A stretch of DNA of 15,201 nt from Holosporales bacterium (GTDB lineage: Bacteria > Pseudomonadota > Alphaproteobacteria > UBA3830 > JAIRMZ01), in NCBI GenBank assembly GCA_031279495.1, contig JAITIJ010000057.1, forward strand, positions 1-15,201, given 5' to 3'. The position numbers and the translations under genes are program-made. Shown in pieces: positions 14,774-15,201 of the stretch; within the stretch, counting starts at the first letter, position 1; each line of letters opens with the position of its first letter. The notes beneath the pieces are model-generated. The model had not been told where the DNA came from. It was given only the letters and a program-made list of their open reading frames with translations, and made no database searches.

Positions 14774-14835
14774 GCCCTCATGACCTTAATTTAACAACAG
14801 GGAAGGCATGAGGGCCCCGCGGCATCGCGCCGCGG
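14774..14835. repeat. Double hairpin of the repeat family, copy 1
   Basis: Hairpin A pairs GCCCTCATG (14774-14782) with CATGAGGGC (14807-14815), 9 bp around a 24-base loop. Hairpin B follows after one base: CCGCGGC (14817-14823), loop ATCGC, GCCGCGG (14829-14835). No T run follows, so these do not look like ordinary terminators. The neighbouring copy keeps hairpin A through compensatory changes. Confidence 0.8.
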
Positions 14836-14964
14836 CTATTATGGTATCAGGTAGAAGTCTCCCTTAGAGCCCTGTGCCTATGTGGTGCGGCTACTCATGC
14901 GCTTAGAGCAAGCGTGATCTTAAAAGTCGTTTGTATTCTCCTTCTTCTTTCTATCCATTCGTTA

Positions 14965-15201
14965 TTTCTTTTCCTTCCGCGAAGTTTTTTCCCGACGAGT
15001 GTTTGTATTGGGTTTTGTTCATGAGGGATGTGTAGATGTGTCGATATACACAACCTACGATTGTGCCGTCTCAGCCATATTGCAGTTACTAATGGAATAC
15101 AGGTGAGTGTGTTGAAGTTTCATGCGTAAGTAGAGTGTCAGTGCATCCACGCCCTTGCGACATTTTGGAACAGATAGAGGCCGCAAGGGCCCCGCGGCAC
15201 T
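14965..15201. repeat. Long tandem repeat unit, copy 2, cut by the window end
   Basis: It begins with the same 19 bases as copy 1, has a diverged middle, then repeats the TGCGTAAGTAG-GTGCATCCACGCCC segment and hairpin A (GCCCTTGCG 15151-15159 with CGCAAGGGC 15182-15190, loop of 22). It then enters the left arm of hairpin B (CCCGCGGCA) as the window ends. A near-DnaA box, ATATACACA, lies at 15044-15052 (one mismatch). Confidence 0.75.

Larger units (their letters stand above)
14579..14964. repeat. Long tandem repeat unit, copy 1 (about 380 bp)
   Basis: The 19 bases TTTCTTTTCCTTCCGCGAA at 14579-14597 recur at 14965-14983 (offset 386). Later parts of the unit, TGCGTAAGT and GTGCATCCACGCCC, recur at offset 377. 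The unit contains an internal 58-bp duplication and a pair of GC-rich hairpins. No coding frame is conserved between copies, since neither the 58-base nor the 377/386-base period is a multiple of three. Confidence 0.75.

Noticed and set aside
14817..14840. GC-rich hairpin as an intrinsic terminator
   Set aside because: The 7-bp stem is strong, but only CTATTAT follows, not a T run, and no gene ends nearby. It belongs to a repeat family instead.
14832..14930. Possible tRNA or other known RNA between the repeat units
   Set aside because: No cloverleaf arms or T-loop GGTTCGANNCC pattern could be found; only a 5-bp stem CGCTT-AGAGC-AAGCG is visible.
14663..15201. CRISPR array
   Set aside because: The repeats are long, diverged and irregular (58, then 377 bases). 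There are no uniform short repeats with equal spacers and no cas genes.

Overview
The window is about 15 kb of an alphaproteobacterial chromosome, probably from a reduced or host-associated lineage of the Rickettsiales/Holosporales kind. Three things point to Alphaproteobacteria: the IF2 N-terminus has the alphaproteobacterial type of leader, the operon order is typical, and the right part carries perfect CtrA-type TTAA-N7-TTAA sites. A kdsB gene shows that the cell makes Kdo, so it has a Gram-negative envelope. The assignment below class level is inference.

Layout. At 1-958 (minus strand) lie a cutA gene and, just downstream of it, an EamA/DMT-family transporter that runs off the window edge and appears to lack its first membrane helix. 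At 1245-2534 is a polytopic membrane protein of unknown function, possibly a GT-C-like glycosyltransferase. After a roughly 610-base gap comes one compact plus-strand operon (3146-12541): rimP, nusA, infB, rbfA, truB, rpsO, pnp, an extra KH-S1 gene, and kdsB. Apart from kdsB these genes serve ribosome maturation, translation initiation, transcription antitermination, tRNA modification and RNA turnover. Gaps are very small, several stop and start codons overlap, and the usual ylxR between nusA and infB is absent. Two oddities stand out: IF2 has Asn in place of the P-loop Lys (GHVDHGNTS), and pnp is followed, with an ATGA overlap, by a separate gene that duplicates the C-terminal KH and S1 domains of PNPase, including a 47-nt perfect DNA repeat.

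Right part. A minus-strand gene (12932-13444) encodes a small Cys-rich secreted protein with a Myb/SANT-like helix-turn-helix motif. Its upstream region (13445-14045) looks like a chromosomal replication origin or another CtrA/DnaA-controlled region. It has an AT-rich stretch, three perfect DnaA boxes, and four perfect TTAA-N7-TTAA motifs. Three of these motifs are built from five helically phased TTAA half-sites. From 14045 to about 14600 the plus strand is a pyrimidine-rich low-complexity tract containing eight perfect CTCTTT units. From 14579 to the window end there is a repeat family with a period near 380 bp, whose hairpin arms differ between copies by three compensatory base-pair changes. 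This is good evidence that the structure itself is maintained.
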